Shown in pieces: positions 51,734 to 59,579 of a stretch of DNA of 64,000 nucleotides. This stretch comes from Candidatus Baltobacteraceae bacterium (GTDB lineage: Bacteria > Vulcanimicrobiota > Vulcanimicrobiia > Vulcanimicrobiales > Vulcanimicrobiaceae). The translations under genes and the position numbers were made by a program. The DNA lies in NCBI GenBank assembly GCA_036488875.1, contig DASXGW010000012.1:62001-126000 (forward strand), read 5' to 3'. Within the stretch, counting starts at the first letter, position 1; each line of letters opens with the position of its first letter. The notes under the pieces are model-generated. The model had not been told where the DNA came from. It worked only from the letters and a program-made list of their open reading frames with translations, and did no database searches.

Positions 51734-53008
51734 CTAGTACTCGTTCTCGAAGTTGATCACGGGTAAATCGGGCGGCGTGTGATACGGAGCGCCGACTTCC
51801 AGCCAAATCGCCGTGTGTGAGTAGAGCGCGATGGCGTTGGGATCGCCGAAGTACTCGGAGTAGCTGCTGGAGTACACGTACTGACTACCGTATTTTGCCT
51901 GGCCGATAAAGACGCGAACGGGCCCCTGGAACGGCCCCACGCCGTTGCTATTGACCGTCATGCCCCACACGTCCATGACGTTCTGCAACGTGAACATCGA
52001 TGAGCTTTTCGGGGCGGTGCTGGGCGATTCGATATGGATCTTGCCCGACGCATCGTGCGTGTGGATGTAATAGAAACACTTCGCCGTGTTCGTAAAGCCG
52101 TTCGAAATCGGTCCCGGCTGGTACAGACCAATTTGATCGGGAATCGCGACCTGGTTGCCGTTGACGTAGAGGCCGAGGTAGACGTGGACGTGGTACTCGT
52201 TCACGGTCATGGTCGGCGAACACGGAATACCGTCAACGGTCTGGCTCTGTCCGCCGCTTGCCGTGTTGCCGTCGGGCGGTGTGAAGAGATTATCCTCCCC
52301 CACGACCTCGCCGTCATACAGCGAGATCCCCCTGGGCGGCTTCGGCGTCGCGGTGGGCTTGGGCGTGGGCGTAGGAGCCGGCGTGGGAGTCGGCTTAGGC
52401 GTAGGGGTCGGTTTCGGCGTCGCGGTCGGGGCAGACGTACCGGTTGGTGCGACGCTCGGCGACGGAGACGGCGACGCCGCATTCAGCGCGACGCGGGTCG
52501 CGACGATGCCGCGCGCCGCGGAGCCAAAACCGACCACGGTAACGTCTTGACCGACCGGTAGCGACGGCGGCGTTTTCGTCGACGACGCGAGGACGACGAT
52601 CGTTGCCGACGAGCTGCCCGTCCGATCGAGTGAAAACCCCAGCTCGCTCGATGCCGCCACGCTCCCGGTCACGGTAAGCAGCGATGGAGCGGAGCGCCAC
52701 ACCGCAACGTAGCGCGCGCGGTCGGGTCGCTCGCCGTGGCCGACGACTTGCGCGAATTCGCCCTTATGCAAGCGGCCGCGCACGACCGTGTGCGAGGAGA
52801 GATTCACCGGAATGCGCCCGTCGTGCGTTCGAAGCACGAATCGATCGGATCCGACGTCCTCGACGATCCCGCGCAGCGAAACGACGGCCGCGGCGGTGCG
52901 CTCCGCGGCGGCACGCTCGGTCCCCGCGACTTGGGGTTGCCGCTCTGCCGGTAAGAGCTGGGTGCACGCGGCGAGTGCGCAGAGAGCGAATGGGGCGAGG
53001 CGCGGCAT
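51734..53008 (-). CDS. lipoprotein with Thr/Pro linker and His-rich C-terminal domain
   Basis: 424 residues. The lipobox-like LAAC lies in a short signal. Residues about 35-175 hold two OB-like segments resembling DUF5666 (VVSLRGIVEDVGSDRFVLRT, SLLTVTGSVAASSELGFSL). A TPKPTPTPKPTP-type linker spans about 185-225. The C-terminal domain has NEYHVHVYLGLYVNGNQVAIP and CFYYIHTHDASGKIHIESP, a His-rich pattern I have seen in exported proteins of unknown function; metal binding is plausible. It is divergent from selD, with a possible TATAGT -10 near its start. Confidence 0.75.
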   Translation of the reverse strand: MPRLAPFALCALAACTQLLPAERQPQVAGTERAAAERTAAAVVSLRGIVEDVGSDRFVLRTHDGRIPVNLSSHTVVRGRLHKGEFAQVVGHGERPDRARYVAVWRSAPSLLTVTGSVAASSELGFSLDRTGSSSATIVVLASSTKTPPSLPVGQDVTVVGFGSAARGIVATRVALNAASPSPSPSVAPTGTSAPTATPKPTPTPKPTPTPAPTPTPKPTATPKPPRGISLYDGEVVGEDNLFTPPDGNTASGGQSQTVDGIPCSPTMTVNEYHVHVYLGLYVNGNQVAIPDQIGLYQPGPISNGFTNTAKCFYYIHTHDASGKIHIESPSTAPKSSSMFTLQNVMDVWGMTVNSNGVGPFQGPVRVFIGQAKYGSQYVYSSSYSEYFGDPNAIALYSHTAIWLEVGAPYHTPPDLPVINFENEY

Positions 53009-53074
53009 GCTTTCACTATAAAAGACGCGCGCGCTTCGGCGGAGAGCCGAACGTCCTAAGCGAAAGCGAGCGTC

Positions 53075-54091
53075 GTGAACGAAGCCGGCGCGGTGCGGTT
53101 AACGCACCTTACGTCTTGCGTGGGTTGAGCACCTAACCTCGACGCTCGCGTCCTCGCGCAGGTTCTGCGCGAACTGCCCGTCGCGGATGAGAACGTTTTC
53201 GAGCTCGATGCCGAGCGAGCGCTCGTCAGCGCAGTAGATTTTTCCACGCCCGTCGTCGACGATCCCTACGATTTCGGCCGCATCGCCGCGTCGAACGCTC
53301 TCAATCGCATCTACGCTATGGGCGCCACAGCGCTGTGCGCGGTTGCAATCGCCGCGTTTCCCGAAGATCTCGATGCAAACGTCGTCGCGTCGGTGCTGCG
53401 CGGCGGCGTTGAGAAATGCGCTGAGGCCGGGATCGCGGTCGTGGGCGGACACACGATCAAAGACGCCGTGCCGAAATACGGCCTTTCCGTTACCGGGATT
53501 GTTGCACCGCAAACGATCCTACGCGCCTGCGGCGGCCGGCCCGGTGACGTGCTCGTTCTAACCAAAGCGCTCGGCACGGGAATTCTCACCACTGCGCGGC
53601 ACGACGATGCGATCGCGCAAGACGAGCTCGAACCGGCGATCGAATCGATGCTGGAGCTCGACGCCGCCGCAAGCGAAGCGGCGTTGCGTCACGGCGTACG
53701 TGCGATGACGCCCGTCGGCGTTTACGGTTTGCTAGCGCACGTTCGCGAAATGCTCGGTGAAGAGTTGGGCGCGTGCGTCGATGCGGGTACGGTTCCGCTA
53801 TTTTCGCGAGCGCTGGCTTTGGCCGCGCACGATGCGATTCCCAGCGGCACGCGCGCCAATCTGCGCGACGCGCGCGCGGCCGGAGCGCGCTTTGCGACCG
53901 GGCTTCCGTTGGGACTCGCGGCGGTGTTGTGCGACATGCAAACGTCGGGCGGGCTCTTGATGGCGGTGCCGCCCGATCGTGCCGCCGCGCTTTTGGCGGA
54001 TCTCCGCGCGGGCGCCGCGGCTTCGCGCGCGATTGGAACGCTGACGCAGCAGCGTGGAATCGAAGTCGTCTGGAGACCGGCCAAGCAATAA
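53075..54091 (+). CDS. selD: selenide, water dikinase with an in-frame UGA (putative selenocysteine)
   Basis: 338 residues if TGA 53126-53128 is read as selenocysteine (residue 18). The frame begins at GTG 53075 (MNEAGAVRLTHLTSCVG, then U, then APNLDARVLAQVLRELP). The SelD family has LT..T.C.G-C/U-AAK..P..L at this spot. Downstream are VDFSTPVVDDPYDFGRIAASN, GGHTIKDAVPKYGLSVTG, PGDVLVLTKALGTGI and DMQTSGGLLMAVP. SelD makes selenophosphate from selenide and ATP. A SECIS-like hairpin follows the UGA. Odd points: the catalytic Lys three residues after the Cys/Sec is Asn, and GGHTIKD has Lys where Asp is usual. A nonsense mutation in a drifting copy is the alternative. Confidence 0.72.
53154..53172 (+). 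promoter_or_regulatory. SECIS-like hairpin downstream of the selD UGA
   Basis: TCGCGCAG (53154-53161) pairs perfectly with CTGCGCGA (53165-53172) around GTT. The tip GCAGGTTCTGC closely resembles the E. coli fdhF SECIS tip GCAGGTCTGC. The loop starts 33 bases after the UGA, within the spacing accepted for bacterial SECIS elements. GC-rich coding DNA forms hairpins often, so this is supportive, not proof. Confidence 0.55.
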
Positions 54092-54113
54092 CGCCGGGTA
54101 CAGTCGACGTACC

Positions 54114-55052
54114 ATGCTGCACGAAGCTTACTCGGATATCCGCGAAACGCTCGCAGACTTCGGACGCCACAACGGGCAGTGGGCGGCTGCGGCGATGGCC
54201 TACTTTACACTTTTTGCCGTTGCGCCGCTCTTCATCATCGTGGTCGAGATCGCGGGCGCGGTTCTGGGCCGGCATCAGCAAGTGCTCGACGCGCTCTACG
54301 GTTATCTCGCGCGCTCGGCTCGCCCGGAAGCGGCCAACGATATACGTTCGATCGTCCAAGCGACGTTCGCACGCCAGCACTCCGGACCGTTCGCACAGAT
54401 CGTCGGTTGGGTGCTGTTCGTGTTAGGCGCGGTCGGTTTGTTCAGCGCGTTCCAGCACGCGCTCAATACCATCTGGGAAGTTCCGCTTAAGAAGAACGGT
54501 TTGGCCGCCGCCATTGCGAGCCGAGCGGTTTCCTTCGGCATCGTGGTGGTCGTGGCGCTGCTGCTCTTGCTATCGCTGCTGGTGAACTCATTTCTCGGGG
54601 GCGCCGAACAGGCGCTCGCGCAGATCGCGCCGTTTCTTCCGGCCGTTGCCAAGTTGGGGGATTACGTTCTTTCCATCGCGGTCATCGCAGCGCTGTTTGC
54701 CGTGATGTACGAGTACCTGCCCGACGTCAAGATCGAATGGCGTCACGTGTGGCCCGGTGCGGTCGTGTCGGCCGTGCTCTTCGTCGTCGGTCAGGCATTG
54801 TTATCGTGGTATCTCGGTTATACCGGCATGGCCTCGACGTTCGGCGTGCTCGGCGGCATCGTCGCGTTTTTGATCTGGGCGAACTACTCCGCGCAGATCG
54901 TGCTGCTCGGCGCCGAGTTCACGCACGTGTACGCCCGCCGGCACGGCGCCATTAGGCCGGCGCCGGCTTCCGCTGGTGTATCGCGAATCGGTTCCCTTCC
55001 GGGTCGCTCGCAAAGCACACAAAGCACACCGGAGTATCGTGCACCTCGCTAA
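54114..55052 (+). CDS. YihY/UPF0761-family inner-membrane protein
   Basis: 312 residues from ATG 54114. It has six membrane helices and the family marks QWAAAAMAYFTLFAVAPLFII, LFSAFQHALNTIWEVP, YEYLPDVKIEWRHVWPGA, and YTGMASTFGVLGGIVAFLIWANYSAQIVLLGAEFTHVYA. The protein was once called ribonuclease BN by mistake; its role is not settled. The last 35 residues are low-complexity and lie over the convergent VOC gene (101-base overlap). It starts 23 bases after selD. Confidence 0.87.
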   Translation: MLHEAYSDIRETLADFGRHNGQWAAAAMAYFTLFAVAPLFIIVVEIAGAVLGRHQQVLDALYGYLARSARPEAANDIRSIVQATFARQHSGPFAQIVGWVLFVLGAVGLFSAFQHALNTIWEVPLKKNGLAAAIASRAVSFGIVVVVALLLLLSLLVNSFLGGAEQALAQIAPFLPAVAKLGDYVLSIAVIAALFAVMYEYLPDVKIEWRHVWPGAVVSAVLFVVGQALLSWYLGYTGMASTFGVLGGIVAFLIWANYSAQIVLLGAEFTHVYARRHGAIRPAPASAGVSRIGSLPGRSQSTQSTPEYRAPR

Positions 55053-55311
55053 CCTCCACGCCGCTTTCACGCAGACGTTCGCGCATCGCCGGTACGTCGT
55101 CGACTTCGAACGCGGCTCCGGTGGACGCACCCGGTGCGTACCCCAGCGGCTCGCCGTTGCCCACGCCGAACGTCGCGTTGCCGACGTCGAACTCGCTCCA
55201 GTGCTCGCTGAACATCTTGCTGGGCTTTAACCCAAGCACGTCCCGATAAAACGCTTGGGCGCGCGGTACGTCGCGCACCGAGTACGCGAAAAATGCGATC
55301 TCTTTCACCAT
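54952..55311 (-). CDS. VOC-family (glyoxalase/bleomycin-resistance-like) protein
   Basis: 119 residues from ATG 55311. The VOC fold is clear: IAFFAYSVRDVPRAQAFYRDVLGLKP, then SEFDVGNATFGVGN, AAFEVDDVPAMRERLRESGVEV, and CFVCFASDPEGNRFAIHQR. Family members are metal-dependent lyases, dioxygenases or drug-binding proteins; the substrate is not predictable. It overlaps the preceding exported protein gene by seven bases and is convergent with the YihY-like gene over 101 bases. Confidence 0.87.
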   Translation of the reverse strand: MVKEIAFFAYSVRDVPRAQAFYRDVLGLKPSKMFSEHWSEFDVGNATFGVGNGEPLGYAPGASTGAAFEVDDVPAMRERLRESGVEVSEVHDTPVCFVCFASDPEGNRFAIHQRKPAPA

Positions 55312-56762
55312 GGGTATCGTCCCAAAGCCTCCCACTGATCGTTACGAGTGTCGTTCCAGGCGAAAAAGCATTCTCCGAGCGCGCCGATCTTTCTGCTTAC
55401 TTCGAGCGACGCGAGAATTTCCGTTGGTCCGGGAGGGCCGGCCGGACCGGCGGCCGTCTGCCCTCCCATGCTGATCGGAACGTCGCTGCCGGCTTCCCGA
55501 CGCACCGTTGAAAACGACTCTCGAAGAATCGCGCGCACCTGCGCGGGCGTGGCCTTACCCTTGACCATTGCCCAATACGCCATCGGCTGCAGCACCGAGC
55601 TCGCGCGCGCGATCTGGGCGTACGGATACGATGCTTCGTCGAGATGCTCTAAATACGGATCTTCGACGTTCGTGACGATGAGATACCGCGGGCCAAGCGC
55701 TTGGCGAACGAGCGCGACGTATTGCCACAGCGCCGCAAGGCCCTCGGGCGCGTCGCCCATGAAATCGTCGCCGCGTTCGACGTCGATCGCCAGCCCCCGA
55801 ACCGGCGTGCCGTTGGACGTTCGGTAGTACGCCGCGCGCACCGACGCCGCCACGTCCTCGAACGAGCGGTCGCGCGGCACCGTCCAAGCAATCGTGCCGA
55901 TGCCGTGCGCGGCAAGACCGTCGACGATCGCGTCGACGGTGGGTTTGGCTTGTGGGGCGACTTCCCAGTAGGCTCCGTACGTGAAGCGCAGTTCGACGTA
56001 ATGCAATCCGGCGCGCACCGCCTGCGCGACGATGGCGTTCGGATCGAGATGAGCGTAGTAGATGTCGTCGACCGGGTTGTCGGTAAAGAACAGCCACATC
56101 CCTTTGCCGTAGACGTTTGCGATCGACGTGCGCGGCGGGCCGGCCGGCGTCTCGACCTCCACTACGACGGGGCGCCGGTCGCGCCGGTACACCGCATAGC
56201 GGTACGCCCTCCCTTCGGCGACGGTCGTATCGAGGAATGCCGAACTGGGTTCGGAGACGATCGTGCGAGTGCGTCGTCCGCGCGCGTCGAAGCGATCGAC
56301 GCGCACCGCGTATCGCTCGCGAGGAAACCACCCGATCGAAACGGCTCGCGGACCGAGCGCTTCGCCAACGACGCGCGGCTGCGGCCACCGCCGCGTGTCG
56401 GTGCGCACCGTCAGCGTCCCCAGCTTCGGCTGGTTTGCGTGCACGCGCATGCGCAGCGGTCCGTCGCGGTTAGTGATGAGAATCGCTGCCGGCTGGCCGA
56501 AACGCATGCGCGTTTGCCACTGAACGCGCCCGTCGCGCGACGTCCAGCTGAAATCGCTGTTGGCGAGGATCAGCGTTGGATTGCCCTGCCAGTCGAAGAA
56601 CTTCGTAAGCACCAGCCAGCGCGCGTTTCCGTCGGGATCGAAGCCGAGCGGCTGCGTCGCAAGCGTCATGCGCGCCGGCGGCGCCCCGAGCAGCCCGGCC
56701 GGAACCGGCGTCGTGCGCGGCGCCGGTGCAAAGAACGGCGCGAGAAAGAAGCCGGCGAGCAC
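55305..56762 (-). CDS. exported TIM-barrel-like protein of unknown function
   Basis: 485 residues from a GTG start with an N-terminal hydrophobic segment (MLAGFFLAPFFAPAP). Residues about 30-210 are beta-rich, with fibronectin-like stretches (PRAVSIGWFPRERYAVRVDRF, LDTTVAEGRAYRYAVYRRD). The C-terminal 280 residues look like a glycoside-hydrolase-type barrel: GMWLFFTDN, AGLHYVELRFTYGAYW, GIGTIAWTVP, VRGLAIDVERGDDF, YLIVTNVEDPYLEHL, QPMAYWAM. Acidic residues at strand ends could be catalytic, but I cannot assign a family. It lies in an operon with the small membrane protein and the VOC gene. Confidence 0.65.
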   Translation of the reverse strand: MLAGFFLAPFFAPAPRTTPVPAGLLGAPPARMTLATQPLGFDPDGNARWLVLTKFFDWQGNPTLILANSDFSWTSRDGRVQWQTRMRFGQPAAILITNRDGPLRMRVHANQPKLGTLTVRTDTRRWPQPRVVGEALGPRAVSIGWFPRERYAVRVDRFDARGRRTRTIVSEPSSAFLDTTVAEGRAYRYAVYRRDRRPVVVEVETPAGPPRTSIANVYGKGMWLFFTDNPVDDIYYAHLDPNAIVAQAVRAGLHYVELRFTYGAYWEVAPQAKPTVDAIVDGLAAHGIGTIAWTVPRDRSFEDVAASVRAAYYRTSNGTPVRGLAIDVERGDDFMGDAPEGLAALWQYVALVRQALGPRYLIVTNVEDPYLEHLDEASYPYAQIARASSVLQPMAYWAMVKGKATPAQVRAILRESFSTVRREAGSDVPISMGGQTAAGPAGPPGPTEILASLEVSRKIGALGECFFAWNDTRNDQWEALGRYPW

Positions 56763-56779
56763 CTAGACGCTATTCGGGC

Positions 56780-57040
56780 CTAGGGTTTTTTTTGCCGCTC
56801 CGCCCCTGCGGTCACCTCGATGCCCGCCTTTTCGTGAAGCACGCGAATTAACAACACGACGACGGCAAAGAAGAAAAGGATCGCTGCCTTGATCCATACG
56901 TTCAGCCGAGGGATCAACACCAGCCCCGCCGATACGTACGGCAGTATCGTCACCAGGTAGCCCGTGTACTCCTTGAACCAGCTCCAGCTGCCGGGCGGTG
57001 CCTCGACGTGCAGCTCCTCGAGCTTTTGTTTTGCCCTCAT
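56780..57040 (-). CDS. small two-helix membrane protein
   Basis: 86 residues from ATG 57040. A charged N-terminus (MRAKQKLEELHVEAPPGSWS) leads into two adjacent hydrophobic helices (about residues 27-43 and 50-68), with a charged C-terminal tail ending RQKKP. No family is recognised. It is divergent from ppa and followed 17 bases later by the exported TIM-barrel-like protein gene. Confidence 0.62.
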   Translation of the reverse strand: MRAKQKLEELHVEAPPGSWSWFKEYTGYLVTILPYVSAGLVLIPRLNVWIKAAILFFFAVVVLLIRVLHEKAGIEVTAGAERQKKP

Positions 57041-57053
57041 TGCCACGGCTTGG

Positions 57054-57082
57054 TTGTACCCCGCCGTTACTGTGGTTAAGAT
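57054..57082 (+). promoter_or_regulatory. candidate promoter of ppa
   Basis: TTGTAC (57054-57059), a 17-base spacer and TAAGAT (57077-57082) form a plausible sigma-70 promoter. Its expected start site is only a few bases before the ppa ATG at 57092, and there is no ribosome-binding site, so the mRNA may be leaderless. Confidence 0.5.
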
Positions 57083-57091
57083 GCATTTAAG

Positions 57092-57658
57092 ATGAAACAG
57101 ATTAACCCCACGAACTTCGAAGCGATCCCGGCATTCCCGGACGGCAAAAATAGCGGCGAGCGGCGCGTGCACGCCGTCATCGAAACGCCCCGCGATACTC
57201 GGCACAAGTATGCCTTCGACCCTAAGCTCGGCCTGTTCAAGCTCAAGCTCACGCTCCCCGAAGGGATGCAATGGCCTTACGACTATGGCTTCGTGCCGCG
57301 CACGCTGGCCGACGACGGAGACCCGCTCGACATTCTCGTTCTCAACCAGATTCCGACGTTCACCGGGTGCCTGCTCGAAACGCGCGTGCTCGGTATCGTG
57401 CGATTGAAGAAAAACGGCGTCGAGAACGATCGCGTTCTGGCCGCACCCGTCGTTCAACCGGGTGTTTCACAACCCAGCGATGCGTTCGCCGATGCAGACG
57501 ACATTCCGAAAGACACCATGAGCGACATCTGCCGTTTTCTCGTCGAATACTCCGAGGAAGAGGGCAATCGGGTGGAGTTCAAACAGGTGCGTTCCCGCAA
57601 GAAGGCCATGGCGGCCATTGAGGCCGCCATGAAGACGTACGAAAAGAAGTCCAAGTAG
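57092..57658 (+). CDS. ppa: family I inorganic pyrophosphatase
   Basis: 188 residues. The soluble PPase pattern is present: HAVIETPRDTRHKYAFDPKL, PYDYGFVPRTLADDGDPLDILVL (the metal-binding DGDPLD motif), and ISPD-region DIPKDTMSDICRFL. It hydrolyses pyrophosphate to drive biosynthesis. It has no clear Shine-Dalgarno sequence. It is convergent with the MacB-type permease gene with six bases between stops. Confidence 0.94.
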   Translation: MKQINPTNFEAIPAFPDGKNSGERRVHAVIETPRDTRHKYAFDPKLGLFKLKLTLPEGMQWPYDYGFVPRTLADDGDPLDILVLNQIPTFTGCLLETRVLGIVRLKKNGVENDRVLAAPVVQPGVSQPSDAFADADDIPKDTMSDICRFLVEYSEEEGNRVEFKQVRSRKKAMAAIEAAMKTYEKKSK

Positions 57659-57663
57659 CCGGC

Positions 57664-58881
57664 TTACTCGAACCGCAGCGCTTCGATCGGGTGGAGCGCG
57701 GCCGCCTTACGCGCCGGTGCGTATCCGAAAAAGATGCCGACCATGGCGGCAAACGCGACCGATGCGCCGACCCATCCGAACGGAATCGACGTCGGCCATT
57801 TTGCAAGCAGCGATACGAAGCCGGTACCCATCAGGCCGAAGATGACCCCGATGACGCCGCCGATGGTCGCCAGCACGATCGACTCGGTAAGAAACTGTTG
57901 CAGGATCACACGGCCCGGCGCGCCGACCGCCATGCGCAAGCCGATCTCGCGCGTGCGCTCCGTTACCGACACCATCATGATGTTCATGATGCCGATGCCT
58001 CCGACGAGCAGTGAGACCGCGGCAACGCCGGCAAGGAGAAACTCCATCACGGCGCTGGTCTGCGAAGCGGCTTGCGCGATCGATTGCAGATTGCGAACTT
58101 GGAAATCGTCGCTCTGCGGGGGAACGATGCGATGCCGCTGCTCGAGCAGCCGCACGATCTCGTCTTGCGCCGAATCGATCGACTGCGTGTCGGTCGCGGA
58201 AACCATCAGCGCGTTGACGGTCGTCAATCCGGTCAGGCGCTCCATCGCCGACGTGTACGGAATGAGTACCGTGTCGTCTTGATCCTGGCCCATCGCACTT
58301 TGACCGAGCGGCGTGAGCACGCCGATCACCGCAAACGGTGCGCCTTTGATGATGACCGTGGCGCCGATCGGCGAGCCGCCGTTAGGGAACAGCTCGGAGA
58401 CGACGGTTTGACCTAGTACGGCGACCTTAGCGGCCGAAGCCGCTTCGCTCTGCGAAAAGAACCGGCCCGAGGCCAGCGACTGCGAACGAATAAACGTATA
58501 GGTAGGGGCGACGCCGTTGACGGTCGTCTGCCAGTTGTTGTTGCCGGCGACGACCTGCGTCCGCACGGTAACCTGCGGCGAAACGCTTGCGACACCAGGC
58601 AGACTCGCAATCGCCAGACCGTCGGCCGGCGTCAAGGTCGACGCACCGCCGAACCCGCTTCGCGCGCCGCCGGAGGTCACGCTTCCCGGCTGCACCACGA
58701 TGAGATTGGAGCCGAGGCTGCTGATCGAGTTTTGCACGGAGATGCGCGCGCCCGCGCCGATGGCAACGGTCACGATCACCGCCGCGACGCCGATCACGAT
58801 GCCCAGCATCGTCAGGAACGAGCGTCCTTTGTTGCGCGCCAGCGCCTGCAGCGCCAAGCGTAAAGTAGCGCGGGGTGTCAT
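57664..58881 (-). CDS. MacB/FtsX-type ABC transporter permease
   Basis: 405 residues: one N-terminal helix (KGRSFLTMLGIVIGVAAVIVTVAIG), a large periplasmic MacB-PCD domain (about 45-260; LGSNLIVVQPGS, VTVRTQVVAGNNNWQTTVNG) and three C-terminal helices with EFLLAGVAAVSLLVGGIGIMNIMMVSVTERTREIGLRMAVGA. It works with the adjacent ATPase and MacA-like adaptor to export a substrate such as a peptide, lipid or antibiotic. The start overlaps the ATPase stop (ATGA). Confidence 0.93.
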   Translation of the reverse strand: MTPRATLRLALQALARNKGRSFLTMLGIVIGVAAVIVTVAIGAGARISVQNSISSLGSNLIVVQPGSVTSGGARSGFGGASTLTPADGLAIASLPGVASVSPQVTVRTQVVAGNNNWQTTVNGVAPTYTFIRSQSLASGRFFSQSEAASAAKVAVLGQTVVSELFPNGGSPIGATVIIKGAPFAVIGVLTPLGQSAMGQDQDDTVLIPYTSAMERLTGLTTVNALMVSATDTQSIDSAQDEIVRLLEQRHRIVPPQSDDFQVRNLQSIAQAASQTSAVMEFLLAGVAAVSLLVGGIGIMNIMMVSVTERTREIGLRMAVGAPGRVILQQFLTESIVLATIGGVIGVIFGLMGTGFVSLLAKWPTSIPFGWVGASVAFAAMVGIFFGYAPARKAAALHPIEALRFE

Positions 58882-59579
58882 GCTGCCCTCCTGTCGTTAA
58901 CGGCATCGCCGACAATGTGGCCGTCGCGGAAAGTCACGATGCGCTGCGCGTATGCCGCGATATCCGGCTCGTGCGTGACGAGCATGATGGTGGTACCGCG
59001 CTCCTCGTTTACCCGCTTGAAGATGCGCATGACTTCGTTCGACGTCTTGGTGTCGAGTGCGCCGGTGGGCTCGTCGGCCAAAATCATGGCGGGATCGTTG
59101 ACCAGCGACCGCGCGATTGCGACGCGCTGCTGTTGACCGCCCGACATCTGATTCGGATTGTGCTGCGCCAGCTTGTCGACGCCGACCAGCGCCATCATCT
59201 CGAGGGCGATTCGGTTGCGCTCGCCTTCGGGCACGCCGGCGTAGACCATCGGCAGCTCGACGTTCTCGAGCGCACTCGTGCGCGGTAAGAGGTTGTAGGC
59301 TTGGAAGACGAATCCGAGCCGGCGGCTGCGAATCGCCGCGCGCGCGTCGCCGTCGAGGCACGAAACGTCGGCGCCTTCGAAACGGTACGTTCCCGACGTC
59401 GGCGTGTCGAGCAGGCCGGCGATCTGCATGAACGTCGATTTGCCGGAGCCCGACGGACCCATGACGGCCACGAACTCGCCGCGTTCTAAGGTGAGGTCGA
59501 TACCGTCGAGGGCGCGCACTTCGGCGTCGCCCAGCACGTAATGCTTCGTCAGACTTGCGACGTTGAGGACCGGTTCCAT
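58878..59579 (-). CDS. MacB/LolD-type ABC transporter ATPase
   Basis: 233 residues. Walker A GPSGSGKST, the signature QMSGGQQQRVAIARSLVND, Walker B MILADEPTGALDTKT and the switch His in VTHEPD are all intact. It powers the permease encoded next. It begins in the MacA-like adaptor stop (TAATG) and ends in the permease start, so the three cistrons are translationally coupled. Confidence 0.95.
   Translation of the reverse strand: MEPVLNVASLTKHYVLGDAEVRALDGIDLTLERGEFVAVMGPSGSGKSTFMQIAGLLDTPTSGTYRFEGADVSCLDGDARAAIRSRRLGFVFQAYNLLPRTSALENVELPMVYAGVPEGERNRIALEMMALVGVDKLAQHNPNQMSGGQQQRVAIARSLVNDPAMILADEPTGALDTKTSNEVMRIFKRVNEERGTTIMLVTHEPDIAAYAQRIVTFRDGHIVGDAVNDRRAA

Noticed and set aside
52320-52470. 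Tandem DNA repeat / CRISPR-like array
   Set aside because: The periodicity is the Thr-Pro linker codons of the lipoprotein, not spacer-repeat structure.
53318-54091. selD starting at the internal ATG 53318
   Set aside because: This would delete the Cys/Sec motif and the conserved VDFSTPVVDDPYDFGR block, which is present in the same frame upstream; reading through the UGA from GTG 53075 explains the sequence better.
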